Positions 21,192 to 30,487 of a DNA stretch of 64,000 nucleotides are shown one piece after another. The number at the start of each line of letters is the position of its first letter. Positions within the stretch are counted from its first letter, which is position 1. The notes under the pieces are model-generated. The model worked only from the letters and a program-made list of their open reading frames with translations. It was not told the DNA's origin and ran no database searches. Both the position numbers and the translations under genes were made by a program. The stretch comes from Hyphomicrobiales bacterium (GTDB taxonomy: Bacteria > Pseudomonadota > Alphaproteobacteria > Rhizobiales > Beijerinckiaceae), in NCBI GenBank assembly GCA_019075865.1, contig JAGXAN010000009.1, positions 1 through 64,000 on the forward strand, read 5' to 3'.

Positions 21192-23126
21192 TTACACAGC
21201 CACTTGCGCACCCAGTTCAACTACGCGATCCGACGGAATCGCGAAAAAGTCCGTCGCATTGGCCGACCGCTTCGACAATTCGACATATAATTTGTCCTGC
21301 CACATCGGCATGTCGGAATTGGGCGAGGTCTTGATGGTCCGCCGGCCAAGGAAAAATGACGTCGTCATAATATCGAATTTCATGCCCGCCTTACGCAATT
21401 GCGCCAGCGCGACCGGCAGCCGCGGGCTTTCCATATAGCCATAGTGCAGCGTGATCTTCGTAAAATCATCCGCCAGCTTTTCAATTTCAAACCGGTTGGC
21501 GCGGGACACGCTCGGAATGTCCTCGGTCTTCACGGACATGATGAGAATGCGCTCGTGCAGAACCTTGTTGTGCTTGAGATTGTGCATGAGCGCCGATGGC
21601 GCCACATCCGGGTCGCTGGTCAGGAAAATAGCCGTGCCCGGCACCCGTGTCGGCTTGCTTTTCGCCAGCATCGCGATCAATTCGCGGGTGGGAATGGAAT
21701 CGCGCCGGGTTTTGAGGGTCAAAAGATGCGTGCCACGCATCCATGTCCACATGATCACCATCGTCAGAATGCCCATCGACAGCGGCACATAGCCGCCTTC
21801 AAACACCTTGAGCAGATTGGCCGACAGGAAGGTGAGATCGACGACAAGAAAAGCCGAGGTGAACAGCGCCGCAGCCCAAATGGGCCAGTGCCAGCGCTTC
21901 CAGACGACGACAAACGCCAGCGCAGTGGTCACGACCATGGTGCCGGTCACCGCAATGCCATAGGCCGAACCCAGCGCGTCCGAGTTTTTGAAAAACGCCA
22001 CCAGCGCCAAAACCGCAATCAGCAACATGCGATTGATGCGCGGAATGAAAATCTGCCCTTCCTGAGTATCCGAAGTATGGTTGATTTCCATACGCGGCAA
22101 CAGGCCAAGCTGAATGGCGGAGCGGGTCATGGAGAATGCGCCGGTTATCACCGCCTGGCTCGCAATCACTGTCGCCATGGTCGACAGCACCACCATGGCG
22201 AAAAGGGCACCTTTCCAATGCGGCACCAGAAGATAGAATGGATTGCTGATCGCCTCGGGATGCGAAATGATCAACGCGCCCTGGCCCAGATAATTCAGCA
22301 TCAAGGCCGGCAACACGAAAAACAGCCAAGCCGACTGAATGGGCCATCGGCCAAAGTGACCCATATCCGCATAGAGCGCCTCGCCGCCGGTCACGGCGAG
22401 AAACACAAGCCCCAGCACCAAAAAGCCCAACAAGCCATGCGTAACCAAAAAATCCGCCCCGTAATAGGGGTTGAATGCCATCAAAATTCGGGGAGCATCC
22501 GGAATATGGGAGAGACCGAGCAAGGCGATCACAATGAAAAACACAATCATGATCGGCCCGAAAAAAGCCGCAACCTTTGCTGTTCCCTGACTCTGGGACC
22601 AGAACAGAAGGATAAGGATAACCACGGTGATGGGCACTTCATAAGCGTTTAAGCCCGGCTCGATCAGAGACATGCCCTCGATCGCCGAAAGCACGGAAAT
22701 CGCCGGCGTGATCATCGCATCGCCGTAAAACAACGCGGCACCGGCCACGCCGAGGAAGAAAATCACGCGCACGCGGCGGCCAAACGCATTCTGCACCAGC
22801 GCCATCAGCGACAAAATGCCACCCTCGCCCTTGTTGTCCGCCCGCATGATGAACAGCACATATTTGGCCGTCACCGTAATCAGCAAGGCCCAAAGCAGCA
22901 GCGATAGCGTGCCAATAACTTCGCTCGGCACCAAAGTCGCGTCACCAATGCGCTTCAGCGACATTTGCAGCGCGTAAAGCGGGCTCGTGCCAATATCACC
23001 AAAAACAACGCCGATGGAACCGATTGCCAGCGATAAAACACTGGTTTTGAGAGGATGACTACCGTGCCCGCCAATGGGCGGCACTGAAACCGGTACAGCT
23101 GACTCGCCTGCCAATTTTTGTTCCAT
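21192..23126 (-). CDS. kup: Low-affinity potassium transporter Kup
   Basis: A 644-aa KUP/HAK/KT potassium uptake protein of the inner membrane. The signature GDIGTSPLYAL lies at 43-53 in the first transmembrane segment. Around twelve hydrophobic segments follow, then a cytoplasmic C-terminal domain of about 190 residues with the GTAIFLT and RFEIEKL blocks. The gene is 122 bp downstream of mtnP on the same strand and converges with the DsrE-like gene. Confidence 0.95.
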   Translation of the reverse strand: MEQKLAGESAVPVSVPPIGGHGSHPLKTSVLSLAIGSIGVVFGDIGTSPLYALQMSLKRIGDATLVPSEVIGTLSLLLWALLITVTAKYVLFIMRADNKGEGGILSLMALVQNAFGRRVRVIFFLGVAGAALFYGDAMITPAISVLSAIEGMSLIEPGLNAYEVPITVVILILLFWSQSQGTAKVAAFFGPIMIVFFIVIALLGLSHIPDAPRILMAFNPYYGADFLVTHGLLGFLVLGLVFLAVTGGEALYADMGHFGRWPIQSAWLFFVLPALMLNYLGQGALIISHPEAISNPFYLLVPHWKGALFAMVVLSTMATVIASQAVITGAFSMTRSAIQLGLLPRMEINHTSDTQEGQIFIPRINRMLLIAVLALVAFFKNSDALGSAYGIAVTGTMVVTTALAFVVVWKRWHWPIWAAALFTSAFLVVDLTFLSANLLKVFEGGYVPLSMGILTMVIMWTWMRGTHLLTLKTRRDSIPTRELIAMLAKSKPTRVPGTAIFLTSDPDVAPSALMHNLKHNKVLHERILIMSVKTEDIPSVSRANRFEIEKLADDFTKITLHYGYMESPRLPVALAQLRKAGMKFDIMTTSFFLGRRTIKTSPNSDMPMWQDKLYVELSKRSANATDFFAIPSDRVVELGAQVAV

Positions 23127-23248
23127 ACGAATAAAACTCGGAAAACTGGGTCAGCCACCAAATGCAAAGGCTCCTTCCCACAATTGGGTTGGGGCTATAC
23201 ATGATCTTGACCAATTACAGAAGCGAAGAATTTTTCAAGGTTGCCGCT

Positions 23249-24130
23249 TTACAAAGCGGTTCCCAGAACTCTGGAGGTAATGGCGGAAAGCTTGTGCATC
23301 AATTCGGGGTCGCGCATGGCAATGGCCGTCACGATGGCCCCATCAAGCGCCCGGTCTGATCCGATGGGGCACGGTTCATGCACACCCGGATGATCGGCAA
23401 TGACCCGCGCCAGCAACCTTGTGGCTTTGCCGGAATTTTCATTGACCACGCGAATGACGCTCTCCACATCCACATGGTCATGCTGGGGATGCCAGCAATC
23501 AAAATCGGTGACCATGGCAATCGCGGCATAGCTGATTTCAGCTTCGCGTGCCAAACGTGCCTCTGTCAGCGCCGTCATGCCAATCACGTCGAAACCCTGC
23601 GCCTTGTAAAACATCGATTCGGCATAAGTTGAAAATTGCGGCCCTTCCATGCACAAATAGGTGCCGCCGGAAACGCAGATGATGTTCTCGGCCTGCGCCG
23701 CCGCACCGATCCGGGCTTGCAACAGCGGCGAAACGGGGTGCGCCATCGACACATGCGCGACACAGCCATTGCCGAAAAACGAATTTTCCCGGCCCTGCGT
23801 CCGATCAAAGAACTGGTCGACCAGCACAAACATTCCTGGATAGAGTTCGCTGCGAAACGACCCGCAGGCGCTGACCGCAATCAGATCGGTAACCCCCGCC
23901 CGTTTCATCGCATCGATATTGGCGCGATAGGGAATACCGGAAGGTGATAAATGATGGCCCTTGCCATGCCGCGGCAAAAACACGATCGGCTTGCCATCGA
24001 TTTCCCCGAAAGTCAGATCGCCTGAGGGCTCGCCAAATGGAGATGCCACTTTGCGAACCGAAACCTTTTGCAGGCCCGGCAGATGATAAATTCCCGAGCC
24101 ACCAATAATCCCGAATACTGCCTGCGCCAT
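23249..24130 (-). CDS. mtnP: S-methyl-5'-thioadenosine phosphorylase
   Basis: A 293-aa purine-nucleoside-phosphorylase-fold enzyme that cleaves methylthioadenosine to adenine and 5-methylthioribose-1-phosphate in methionine salvage. Motifs are IIGGSGIYHLPGL near the start, LPRHGKGHHLSPS for phosphate and ribose, and the base-binding segments MTALTEARLA and VTDFDCWH. No other mtn gene is visible nearby. A 6-bp hairpin (23244-23259) overlaps the stop codon but lacks a U-run. Confidence 0.93.
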   Translation of the reverse strand: MAQAVFGIIGGSGIYHLPGLQKVSVRKVASPFGEPSGDLTFGEIDGKPIVFLPRHGKGHHLSPSGIPYRANIDAMKRAGVTDLIAVSACGSFRSELYPGMFVLVDQFFDRTQGRENSFFGNGCVAHVSMAHPVSPLLQARIGAAAQAENIICVSGGTYLCMEGPQFSTYAESMFYKAQGFDVIGMTALTEARLAREAEISYAAIAMVTDFDCWHPQHDHVDVESVIRVVNENSGKATRLLARVIADHPGVHEPCPIGSDRALDGAIVTAIAMRDPELMHKLSAITSRVLGTAL

Positions 24131-24239
24131 GTGTCCACCTTAATGCTAACCGTTATAATTCAAGATCGGAATAGCAGCCAGCTTGACCTTTATCCCGCGC
24201 TGGCACAAGCATGGGCCTTCGCAATTGGGGCAGGATACC

Positions 24240-24875
24240 ATGTCTGAATATCAACTTTATTGCTTTGCCGAATCGGGGCCCGCCTACAAGGTCGCGTTCA
24301 TGCTATCGGCTTGCAAACTGGATTGGCAACCCATCGCCGTGGATTTTCTCAATGGTGAAACCAGAACCAGCGAATACCGCACGCAAGTGAACGAGATGGG
24401 TGAAGTGCCCGTGCTGGTTCATCGCGGCCGCAAACTGGTGCAGTCGGCTGCCATATTATCCTATTTGGCGAAGGAGACCGGCAAATTCGGCGGCCGCAAT
24501 CCGCAGGAGGACTATGACATCCTTTCCTGGATGCTGTTTGACAATCACAAGTTTTCGTCCAACCTTGGCACATTGCGCTTTCTGGTCGTCTTCGCCAAGA
24601 CCGGCGAAACCCCGGTTACAGAATTTCTGCGCGCGCGCGTCATGGCGGCACTGGCCATTGTCGAAAAACACCTCGACACCCGCAAATTCATGATCGGCAA
24701 CGAGCCGACGATCGCCGATATTTCAATGTGCGGCTATCTGTTTCATCCCGAAAGCTGTGGTATCGACTTTGCGGACTTTCACAATCTGGAACGTTGGAAG
24801 GCTGATATGGCGCAAATTCCAGGCTGGAAAATGCCCTATGACATGATCGCCCGCGCCGCCCCCAAACGGAGTTGA
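24240..24875 (+). CDS. Glutathione S-transferase family protein
   Basis: A 211-aa GST with a thioredoxin-fold N-terminal half (EYQLYCFAESGPAYKVAFML) and a helical C-terminal half. The segment EVPVLVHRGRKLVQSAAIL matches the cis-Pro and gamma-glutamyl-binding Gln-Ser site. Ser11 in AESGPAYK is the likely glutathione-activating position. Substrate unknown. The ATG at 24240, behind a CAGGAT site, is preferred to an upstream in-frame start at 24183. zapE begins 9 bp later. Confidence 0.85.
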   Translation: MSEYQLYCFAESGPAYKVAFMLSACKLDWQPIAVDFLNGETRTSEYRTQVNEMGEVPVLVHRGRKLVQSAAILSYLAKETGKFGGRNPQEDYDILSWMLFDNHKFSSNLGTLRFLVVFAKTGETPVTEFLRARVMAALAIVEKHLDTRKFMIGNEPTIADISMCGYLFHPESCGIDFADFHNLERWKADMAQIPGWKMPYDMIARAAPKRS

Positions 24876-24884
24876 TACCAAAAA

Positions 24885-26060
24885 GTGTCCGGTTCGGTTC
24901 TGGCCCTCTACAATAGCAATCTGGCCAAATCCCAATTCGAGACGGATGCGGCGCAGGCGGAAGCCGTGCTGCAACTGGATCGTCTGGCAGCGGCGCTGCA
25001 GGGCTATCGCCTGCCGCAAAAAAGCGCCCTGCGCGGCTGGATCGGCGGCATGCTGGGCGAAATTCACGCCCCGCGCGGCCTGTATATCTGGGGCGATGTC
25101 GGGCGTGGCAAAACCATGCTGATGGATCTGTTTTTCTCGATTGCCCCGGTTGCTGCCAAACGGCGCGTGCATTTTCACGCCTTCATGGCCGATGTGCACG
25201 CCCGGATTCACCAATGGCGGCAGGAGCGCAAGCTTGGCAAAGTCAAGGGCGATGATCCGATTGCCCCGGTCGCCCGCGACATCGCCGACAAGGCGGCATT
25301 GCTGTGCTTTGATGAATTCAGCGTGACCGACATTGCCGATGCAATGATTTTGAGCCGCCTGTTTGAGGCCCTGTTTGGGCTTGGCGTGGTGATGGTGGCC
25401 ACCTCCAATGTCGAGCCGCGAAATCTCTACCGGGACGGATTGAACCGCGCCCTGTTTTTGCCGTTCATCGAGCTTTTGCAGTCCAAGACCGAAATTCTGC
25501 ACCTCAAGGCCGCGCGCGACTTTCGGATGGAAAAAATCAGCAGCGCGCCAGTATATCTGGTGCCCGCGAACGACCATGCGCGCAACCAACTGACCGCCCT
25601 TTTCGAGACATTGGCCAATGGGGTTCGCCCGATGCCTATGCAATTGCCTTTGCTCGGGCGGTTTCTGGACGTGCCGCAAGCGGCCAATGGCATTGCAAGA
25701 TTCAACTTTGCGCAGCTTTGCGAGGCCCCGCTGGCCAGCGTCGATTATCTGGCGCTGGCACAGCAGTTTCACACACTTGTTCTGGATGAAATTCCGCTGA
25801 TCTCGCAGAAGGGTGCCAATGTCGCCAAGCGCTTCATCAATTTGGTGGACACACTCTATGACCATCATGTCAAGCTCTATGCCAGCGCTGCAGCCCCGCC
25901 GGCCGGGCTTTACAAGGACGCTTCCGGCTACGAAGCCTTTGAATTCTCGCGCACCATTTCGCGGCTGACCGAAATGGCCTCGGAGGAATATCTGGCCGCA
26001 CCCCACGGGCCACCCCCCGCGCAGACCACCGGCAGTTCCGAGGGGCTGGTGGAAACATGA
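24885..26060 (+). CDS. zapE: AFG1/ZapE-like ATPase
   Basis: A 391-aa P-loop ATPase of the AFG1 family, called ZapE in bacteria, where it binds FtsZ rings under oxygen limitation. Walker A GDVGRGKT is at 70-77, Walker B LLCFDEFSVTDIADAM near 145-160, and sensor 1 VVMVATSNVEPRNLY follows. The start is GTG. In many alphaproteobacteria it neighbours the TCA-cycle mdh gene; here it sits between a GST and a TetR regulator, whose start it overlaps by 4 bp. Confidence 0.9.
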   Translation: MSGSVLALYNSNLAKSQFETDAAQAEAVLQLDRLAAALQGYRLPQKSALRGWIGGMLGEIHAPRGLYIWGDVGRGKTMLMDLFFSIAPVAAKRRVHFHAFMADVHARIHQWRQERKLGKVKGDDPIAPVARDIADKAALLCFDEFSVTDIADAMILSRLFEALFGLGVVMVATSNVEPRNLYRDGLNRALFLPFIELLQSKTEILHLKAARDFRMEKISSAPVYLVPANDHARNQLTALFETLANGVRPMPMQLPLLGRFLDVPQAANGIARFNFAQLCEAPLASVDYLALAQQFHTLVLDEIPLISQKGANVAKRFINLVDTLYDHHVKLYASAAAPPAGLYKDASGYEAFEFSRTISRLTEMASEEYLAAPHGPPPAQTTGSSEGLVET

Positions 26061-26671
26061 AAACCTCACGCAAGCCGGGAGGCTCGGCCGCCGAATCAAG
26101 AATTCTGGCAGCCGCCACCCAGCACGTGCGCGATCATGGGTTGCACCGCCTCGCCATTGTCCATCTGGCCAGCGAACTTGGCATGTCCCACGCCAATATC
26201 TATCGCTATTTTGCCTCGAAAGAGGCCCTGATTGATGCGCTGACCACGCAATGGCTAAAACCGCTGGAAGCACAATTACATATTATCGGCGACGGGCCCG
26301 ACCCTGCTTATGACAAGCTGGAGCGCCTGTTGATCAGCCTGCACCAGGCCTATCGCGAGAAGCTGGACAGCGACGCGCTGATCTTCACGCTGTTTGCCGA
26401 AGCCGTCAGCACCAACCGCGAGGCAACCCGCCGTCATCGCCTGCGGGTCCAGTCTGAAATCCAGCGTGTCGTCGATGAGGGCCTTGCCAGCGGCCTTTTC
26501 GCGATCGGCGACCAGCGCCGGGCCTTGGCCCTGGTTTATGACGTGATGCACCGCTTCATTCATCCGATCTGCCTGCAGATGGACCGTGACACCTCGCGCC
26601 CCGCGATCAATGCACGCATGGATCGGGTCATCAAACTGTTGCTGCGCGCCTTGCAGACAGGGCGAATGTAG
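26057..26671 (+). CDS. TetR/AcrR-family transcriptional regulator
   Basis: A 204-aa regulator with an N-terminal helix-turn-helix (about residues 15-60; LASELGMSHANIYRYFASKEALIDAL is the recognition part, split here by context) and an all-helical ligand domain. ATGA overlaps the zapE stop, so it is translated with zapE. Because it is co-directional with zapE and no divergent target gene is present, its target is unclear; autoregulation of the GST-zapE unit is one possibility. Confidence 0.9.
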   Translation: MKTSRKPGGSAAESRILAAATQHVRDHGLHRLAIVHLASELGMSHANIYRYFASKEALIDALTTQWLKPLEAQLHIIGDGPDPAYDKLERLLISLHQAYREKLDSDALIFTLFAEAVSTNREATRRHRLRVQSEIQRVVDEGLASGLFAIGDQRRALALVYDVMHRFIHPICLQMDRDTSRPAINARMDRVIKLLLRALQTGRM

Positions 26672-26676
26672 CGCGC

Positions 26677-27489
26677 CTAATTGCGCACGAAGCTATGTGC
26701 ATTGATATCGACCGTGCCAACCTCGGTTCCCACTGAAATGCGCACCGGCAACGCGATATTGGTACCCAAGAGGGGTGCCAGCCAAACCTCGATATTCTTG
26801 TTGTTTATCATGAACTGGGTTTCGCGGCGCTGCGGCCGGTGGCCGGCAATTGGCACATACCGCGCCGCGCAAACCTGAACCGGGCCGCGATAGCCGTGCA
26901 TCTTAACCTCGCGCGTAGCCTTGTAGGACAATACGATGTTGAAACGCACGACACCGTCAAATATGGGCAGCGTTTTCTGGCAAATATCGGCACCGAGTTT
27001 GTTGCCGCTATCGCTGCTGGTAAGAATCGCCGCACTGAGCGGGTCAACCACGTCCCGCTTCATCTGCGCGGTGACCGGCACGCGATCCGGCGCGGGATTG
27101 AACGGTGGCGACACATCCACGCCCTCGACCCCGCGATCCTTCATCGACATGCGAATGGTGCGGGTCGTCCGCGGATTGACCGAAATGGTCGCATAAGCAT
27201 CTGGATAAAGCACGCCGCTGCGGATGGCCCCGTGGCTGGTCACCGCGCCGGAGCCTTTCGACATCAAAGCCGCCAGACCGGCCAATTTGGCATCTGCGCG
27301 CATATGATAGCCCGCGCTCGCAAACGATCCGCTCATGGATGCCTTGCCCACAGTCAGCCCCAGCAAGGACACGCGGTACTGAATGTTGAAAGATTGCGCC
27401 TGTGCCGGGCGGCTCGCCGCCAAGGCCAGACACGTGCTTGCAAGAAGTGCGCACGCCACAAGGCCGGGACGCGAGATTTTTAATTGCAT
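26677..27489 (-). CDS. Exported DUF3108 protein
   Basis: A 270-aa protein with a signal peptide (MQLKISRPGLVACALL ... AQA) followed by a beta-rich domain of the DUF3108 family, seen in the segment FNIQYRVSLLGLTVGKASM and the late IEVWLAPLLGTNIALP. The function of this family is unknown. Its fold relates to outer-envelope lipid-binding proteins, so an envelope role is an inference. The start at 27489 is preferred because the 16-residue upstream extension would bury the signal peptide. Convergent with tetR, 5 bp apart. Confidence 0.8.
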   Translation of the reverse strand: MQLKISRPGLVACALLASTCLALAASRPAQAQSFNIQYRVSLLGLTVGKASMSGSFASAGYHMRADAKLAGLAALMSKGSGAVTSHGAIRSGVLYPDAYATISVNPRTTRTIRMSMKDRGVEGVDVSPPFNPAPDRVPVTAQMKRDVVDPLSAAILTSSDSGNKLGADICQKTLPIFDGVVRFNIVLSYKATREVKMHGYRGPVQVCAARYVPIAGHRPQRRETQFMINNKNIEVWLAPLLGTNIALPVRISVGTEVGTVDINAHSFVRN

Positions 27490-27581
27490 AGGCAAATCAC
27501 CCAATCCAAATGCGAATCGATTATGTAGCATAAACACCGTGCAAAACAGTCAATTTGATGGTTGAAAACTAAAATGAGCCG

Positions 27582-28055
27582 CTATTTTGAATGGGAACTA
27601 TGCTTGCCGCGCAAAAACGGCTGCATGCCTTCACGCGCCAATTCATCGGCGCGCTCGTTCATTTCATGGCCCGCATGGCCCTTTACCCAGTGCCAACTGA
27701 CATTGTGGCGCTCGGTCACGGCGTCCAGCGCTTGCCAAAGGTCGATGTTCTTCACCGGTTTCTTGTCGGCGGTGCGCCAGCCGCGGGCTTTCCAGCCTTT
27801 GATCCATCCGGTAATGCCACCCCGCACATATTGCGAATCGGTGTGAATATCGATCACGCAGGGCCGCTTGAGCGCGCTCAGCGCCTCGATGGCAGCGGTC
27901 AATTCCATGCGATTATTGGTCGTATCCGGCGCGCCGCCGCATAATTCCCTGACCTTCTCGCCATAGGTGAGAATGGCACCCCAGCCACCGGGGCCGGGAT
28001 TCCCGGAACAGGCCCCATCCGTCCAGATCACCACGCGCTCGCTCACATCTGCCAT
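27582..28055 (-). CDS. rnhA: Ribonuclease HI
   Basis: A 157-aa RNase H that removes RNA from RNA-DNA hybrids. Catalytic residues sit in [16 protein letters not shown] (Asp13), in the [11 protein letters not shown] segment (Glu), in DIHTDSQYV (Asp) and in the C-terminal NERADELA motif (Asp). The start overlaps the thrB 3' end by 13 bp; the thrB-rnhA pair is common in alphaproteobacteria. Confidence 0.96.
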   Translation of the reverse strand: MADVSERVVIWTDGACSGNPGPGGWGAILTYGEKVRELCGGAPDTTNNRMELTAAIEALSALKRPCVIDIHTDSQYVRGGITGWIKGWKARGWRTADKKPVKNIDLWQALDAVTERHNVSWHWVKGHAGHEMNERADELAREGMQPFLRGKHSSHSK

Positions 28056-29008
28056 CCATAATCGCGGACACTGGCAACGCTTTGGTGAAAGCGCAGCTTT
28101 CGCGCATATTCCATCGGGTCTTTTGGCCTTACCAGCGCCCCCGGCGGCACGTTGAGCCAGTCGACCAGTCGCGTGAGCATGAACCGCAGGGCGCTGCCGC
28201 GCGCCAGCACCGGCAAGCATTCAACCTCGCGCGGCTCCAGCGCCCGCACGCGTTGATATCCTGCGAGCATGGCCATGCCTTTGGTGACATTGAACGCGCC
28301 GCCAAATTCAAAGCACCAGGCATTCAGGCAAGTGACCAGATCAAAAGCCAGCATGTCATTGCAGGCAAAATAGAAATCAATCACCCCGGAGAGATGCTCG
28401 TTCAGAAAAAACACATTGTCGGGGAAAAGATCAGCGTGAATGACGCCGGTGCGCAGATCGCTCGGCCAATGCTGATGCAGATAAGCAAGTTCCCCTTCAA
28501 TCAGCGCCGCCAGCCCCGGCGCCACTTCGTCAGCCCGGCCAGAGGCTTCACGCCACAAGGGCTCCCATCCGGCAATGGAAAGCGCATTCTCCCGCCGCAG
28601 TGCAAAACCCTGCCCGGCGAGGTGCAATTGCGCCAACCCGGCACCCACTTCATTGCAATGGGCAGCACTGGGGCGTCGAATCGAGAGACCGTCGAGAAAA
28701 GTCACCAGCGCAGCCGGCCGCCCGGCCAATTGCCCAAGGATTTGTCCGGTGCGATCGGCAACCGGTTGCGGACAATTCACGCCATTGCGGGCCAGATGCT
28801 GCATCAGGCCGAGAAAAAATGGCAGGTCCTGCGCCTTCACGCGCTTTTCATAAAGCGTGAGGATAAAATGACCCGATTCCAGATGCACCAGCCAGTTGGA
28901 ATTTTCAACGCCCTCGGCAATGCCCTTGAAGGACAGGACACGACCCAAATCAAAATTGGCAAAAAATGCCGCAAGCTCTTCATCGCTGACTTCGGTGTAA
29001 ACGGCCAT
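28043..29008 (-). CDS. thrB: Homoserine kinase (type II, ThrB of APH fold)
   Basis: A 321-aa kinase of the aminoglycoside-phosphotransferase fold, which phosphorylates homoserine for threonine synthesis. The start [16 protein letters not shown] is typical. The catalytic loop HADLFPDN is at 191-198 and the metal site IDFYFACND at 210-218. A much longer in-frame extension back to 29821 is antisense to the acetoacetate decarboxylase gene and is not used. thrB overlaps rnhA. The usual upstream ispH is absent. Confidence 0.95.
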   Translation of the reverse strand: MAVYTEVSDEELAAFFANFDLGRVLSFKGIAEGVENSNWLVHLESGHFILTLYEKRVKAQDLPFFLGLMQHLARNGVNCPQPVADRTGQILGQLAGRPAALVTFLDGLSIRRPSAAHCNEVGAGLAQLHLAGQGFALRRENALSIAGWEPLWREASGRADEVAPGLAALIEGELAYLHQHWPSDLRTGVIHADLFPDNVFFLNEHLSGVIDFYFACNDMLAFDLVTCLNAWCFEFGGAFNVTKGMAMLAGYQRVRALEPREVECLPVLARGSALRFMLTRLVDWLNVPPGALVRPKDPMEYARKLRFHQSVASVRDYGWQM

Positions 29009-29197
29009 ATTCTTTTGCCCGAGGGTTTTCGCTACGCACAAATGCGTGTAGCCTCGCCAGAACCAGCGGTCAAACCCAGGAGTAAACCAAGCCAAATTTC
29101 TCCCGGAACCGGTGCAAATTCCAAAATTCCCAAAGCCCGTATTCGAATGGGTATCAACCGCCTTTTCCATTGCCCGCCATTTGAGAAAGAAACATCC

Positions 29198-29953
29198 ATG
29201 AAGATCGAGGATATTCGCGCCAAAGCTTACGCCATGCCTTTGACCAATCCGTCTTTTCCGCCCGGGCCCTACCGCTTCTACAACCGCGAATATATCATCA
29301 TCACTTACAGAACCGACATGGACGCCCTGCGCGCTGTCGTGCCCGAACCGCTGGAAATCATCGAACCGATTGTCAAATACGAATTCATCCGTATGCCTGA
29401 TTCCACCGGCTTTGGCGATTACACCGAAACCGGGCAAGTGATACCGGTGCGCTACAAAGGCGTTGAAGGCGGTTACGTGCATTCGATGTTTCTGGACGAT
29501 GATGCGCCGATTGCGGGAGGCCGGGAAATCTGGGGCTTTCCCAAAAAACTGGCAACGCCAAAAATATCGCATGAAGGCGAAGTCGTGGTCTGCACCCTGC
29601 ATTATGGCAGTGTGCTCTGCGCTACCGGCACCATGGGCTACAAGCACAAGATCATCACCGACACCCAGCCCTTGCTCAAAGCCGCCCTTGCACCAAACTT
29701 CCTGATCAAGATCATCCCGCATGTCGATGGCACCGCCCGCATTTGCGAACTGGTGCGCTATTATCTGGAAGATGTGACGATCAAGGGTGCCTGGTCGGGC
29801 CCGGCCCAACTCGAACTGCATTCACATGTCATGGCTGACCTCAACCGTCTGCCAGTGCGCGAAGTCGTCTCCGCGGTGCATTTCGTCGCCGATTTGACTT
29901 TGGGGCTTGGCGAAGTGGTGTTCGATTACCTCGACCCGAAGGCCAAACCCTGA
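29198..29953 (+). CDS. adc: Acetoacetate decarboxylase
   Basis: A 251-aa enzyme that decarboxylates acetoacetate to acetone via a Schiff base. The site GFPKKLA gives Lys116 as nucleophile and Lys117 as its pKa-lowering neighbour, matching the adjacent lysine pair in the clostridial enzyme. Arg30 and the TETG glutamate (about 77) are also present. It is divergent from thrB, with about 190 bp between them. With bdhA and a patatin elsewhere in the window it fits turnover of ketone bodies or PHB. Some family members act on other beta-keto acids, so the substrate is inferred. Confidence 0.88.
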   Translation: MKIEDIRAKAYAMPLTNPSFPPGPYRFYNREYIIITYRTDMDALRAVVPEPLEIIEPIVKYEFIRMPDSTGFGDYTETGQVIPVRYKGVEGGYVHSMFLDDDAPIAGGREIWGFPKKLATPKISHEGEVVVCTLHYGSVLCATGTMGYKHKIITDTQPLLKAALAPNFLIKIIPHVDGTARICELVRYYLEDVTIKGAWSGPAQLELHSHVMADLNRLPVREVVSAVHFVADLTLGLGEVVFDYLDPKAKP

Positions 29954-29985
29954 TTGCAGATTGGCCGATCAGGGCAAGTCTTTTT
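29948..29985 (+). terminator. Candidate terminator between adc and the GNAT gene
   Basis: CCCTGAT (29948-29954) and ATCAGGG (29968-29974) form a perfect 7-bp inverted repeat whose arms contain the stop codons of both convergent genes. On the plus strand five T follow at 29981-29985, after a six-base gap, so it may end adc transcription. No T-run is seen on the minus side. Confidence 0.4.
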
Positions 29986-30439
29986 CAAAGCAGATTGCGG
30001 TGGAATCATCTTCGTAAAATTCTTCCACCCGCTCATATTCGCGGTAGCCCATCGCCTGATACAGGCGGATGGCTGCCGCATTGTCCTCGCGCACCTCGAG
30101 TTGCATGGCGCGGGCGCCCCGCGCAATCGCCGTTTGCTCACACTCTGCCAATAACCGGCGTCCAAGGCCCAGTCCCGATGCCGCATGGGCTACCGCCAGT
30201 GAATAGAGCCGCGCGATCGGTGAATTCTTGCGGAAGGAAACAAGGCCATAGGCAACCAGTTTGCCGCCCTGCATCGCCACCAGCACGGTCGCGGTTTTAC
30301 CGGTGACATAATAACGCAAGCTGCGCCGCGACAATCGGTTATACGAGAAAGTCGCGTTTTCAAGATGTTCGAGCGCGTCGAGATCATCAATCTCCGCGTG
30401 CCGTATGTTTATCTGCGCCGGCACATCCGCGTAATGCAA
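29969..30439 (-). CDS. GNAT acetyltransferase, RimI-like
   Basis: A 156-aa single-domain GNAT protein. The acetyl-CoA pyrophosphate loop is seen in SGLGLGRRLLAECEQ, and the motif B end in AAIRLYQAMGYREYERV. It resembles RimI (N-terminal acetylation of ribosomal protein S18), but it is not beside tsaB, where RimI often sits in this lineage, so the substrate is open. It lies 48 bp downstream of opgD on the same strand. Confidence 0.8.
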   Translation of the reverse strand: MHYADVPAQINIRHAEIDDLDALEHLENATFSYNRLSRRSLRYYVTGKTATVLVAMQGGKLVAYGLVSFRKNSPIARLYSLAVAHAASGLGLGRRLLAECEQTAIARGARAMQLEVREDNAAAIRLYQAMGYREYERVEEFYEDDSTAICFEKDLP

Positions 30440-30487
30440 TTTCAGCTCTTTTCAGATTGTTTTCACGGCCCTTTGCCTGATCATGGC

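Noticed and set aside
24723-26273. 516-codon frame antisense to the GST and zapE genes
   Set aside because: Covers recognised genes, has no family motif and is a codon-bias artefact.
28082-29197. Long upstream extension of the adc frame, antisense to thrB
   Set aside because: thrB is intact on the other strand and adc has a typical start at 29198.
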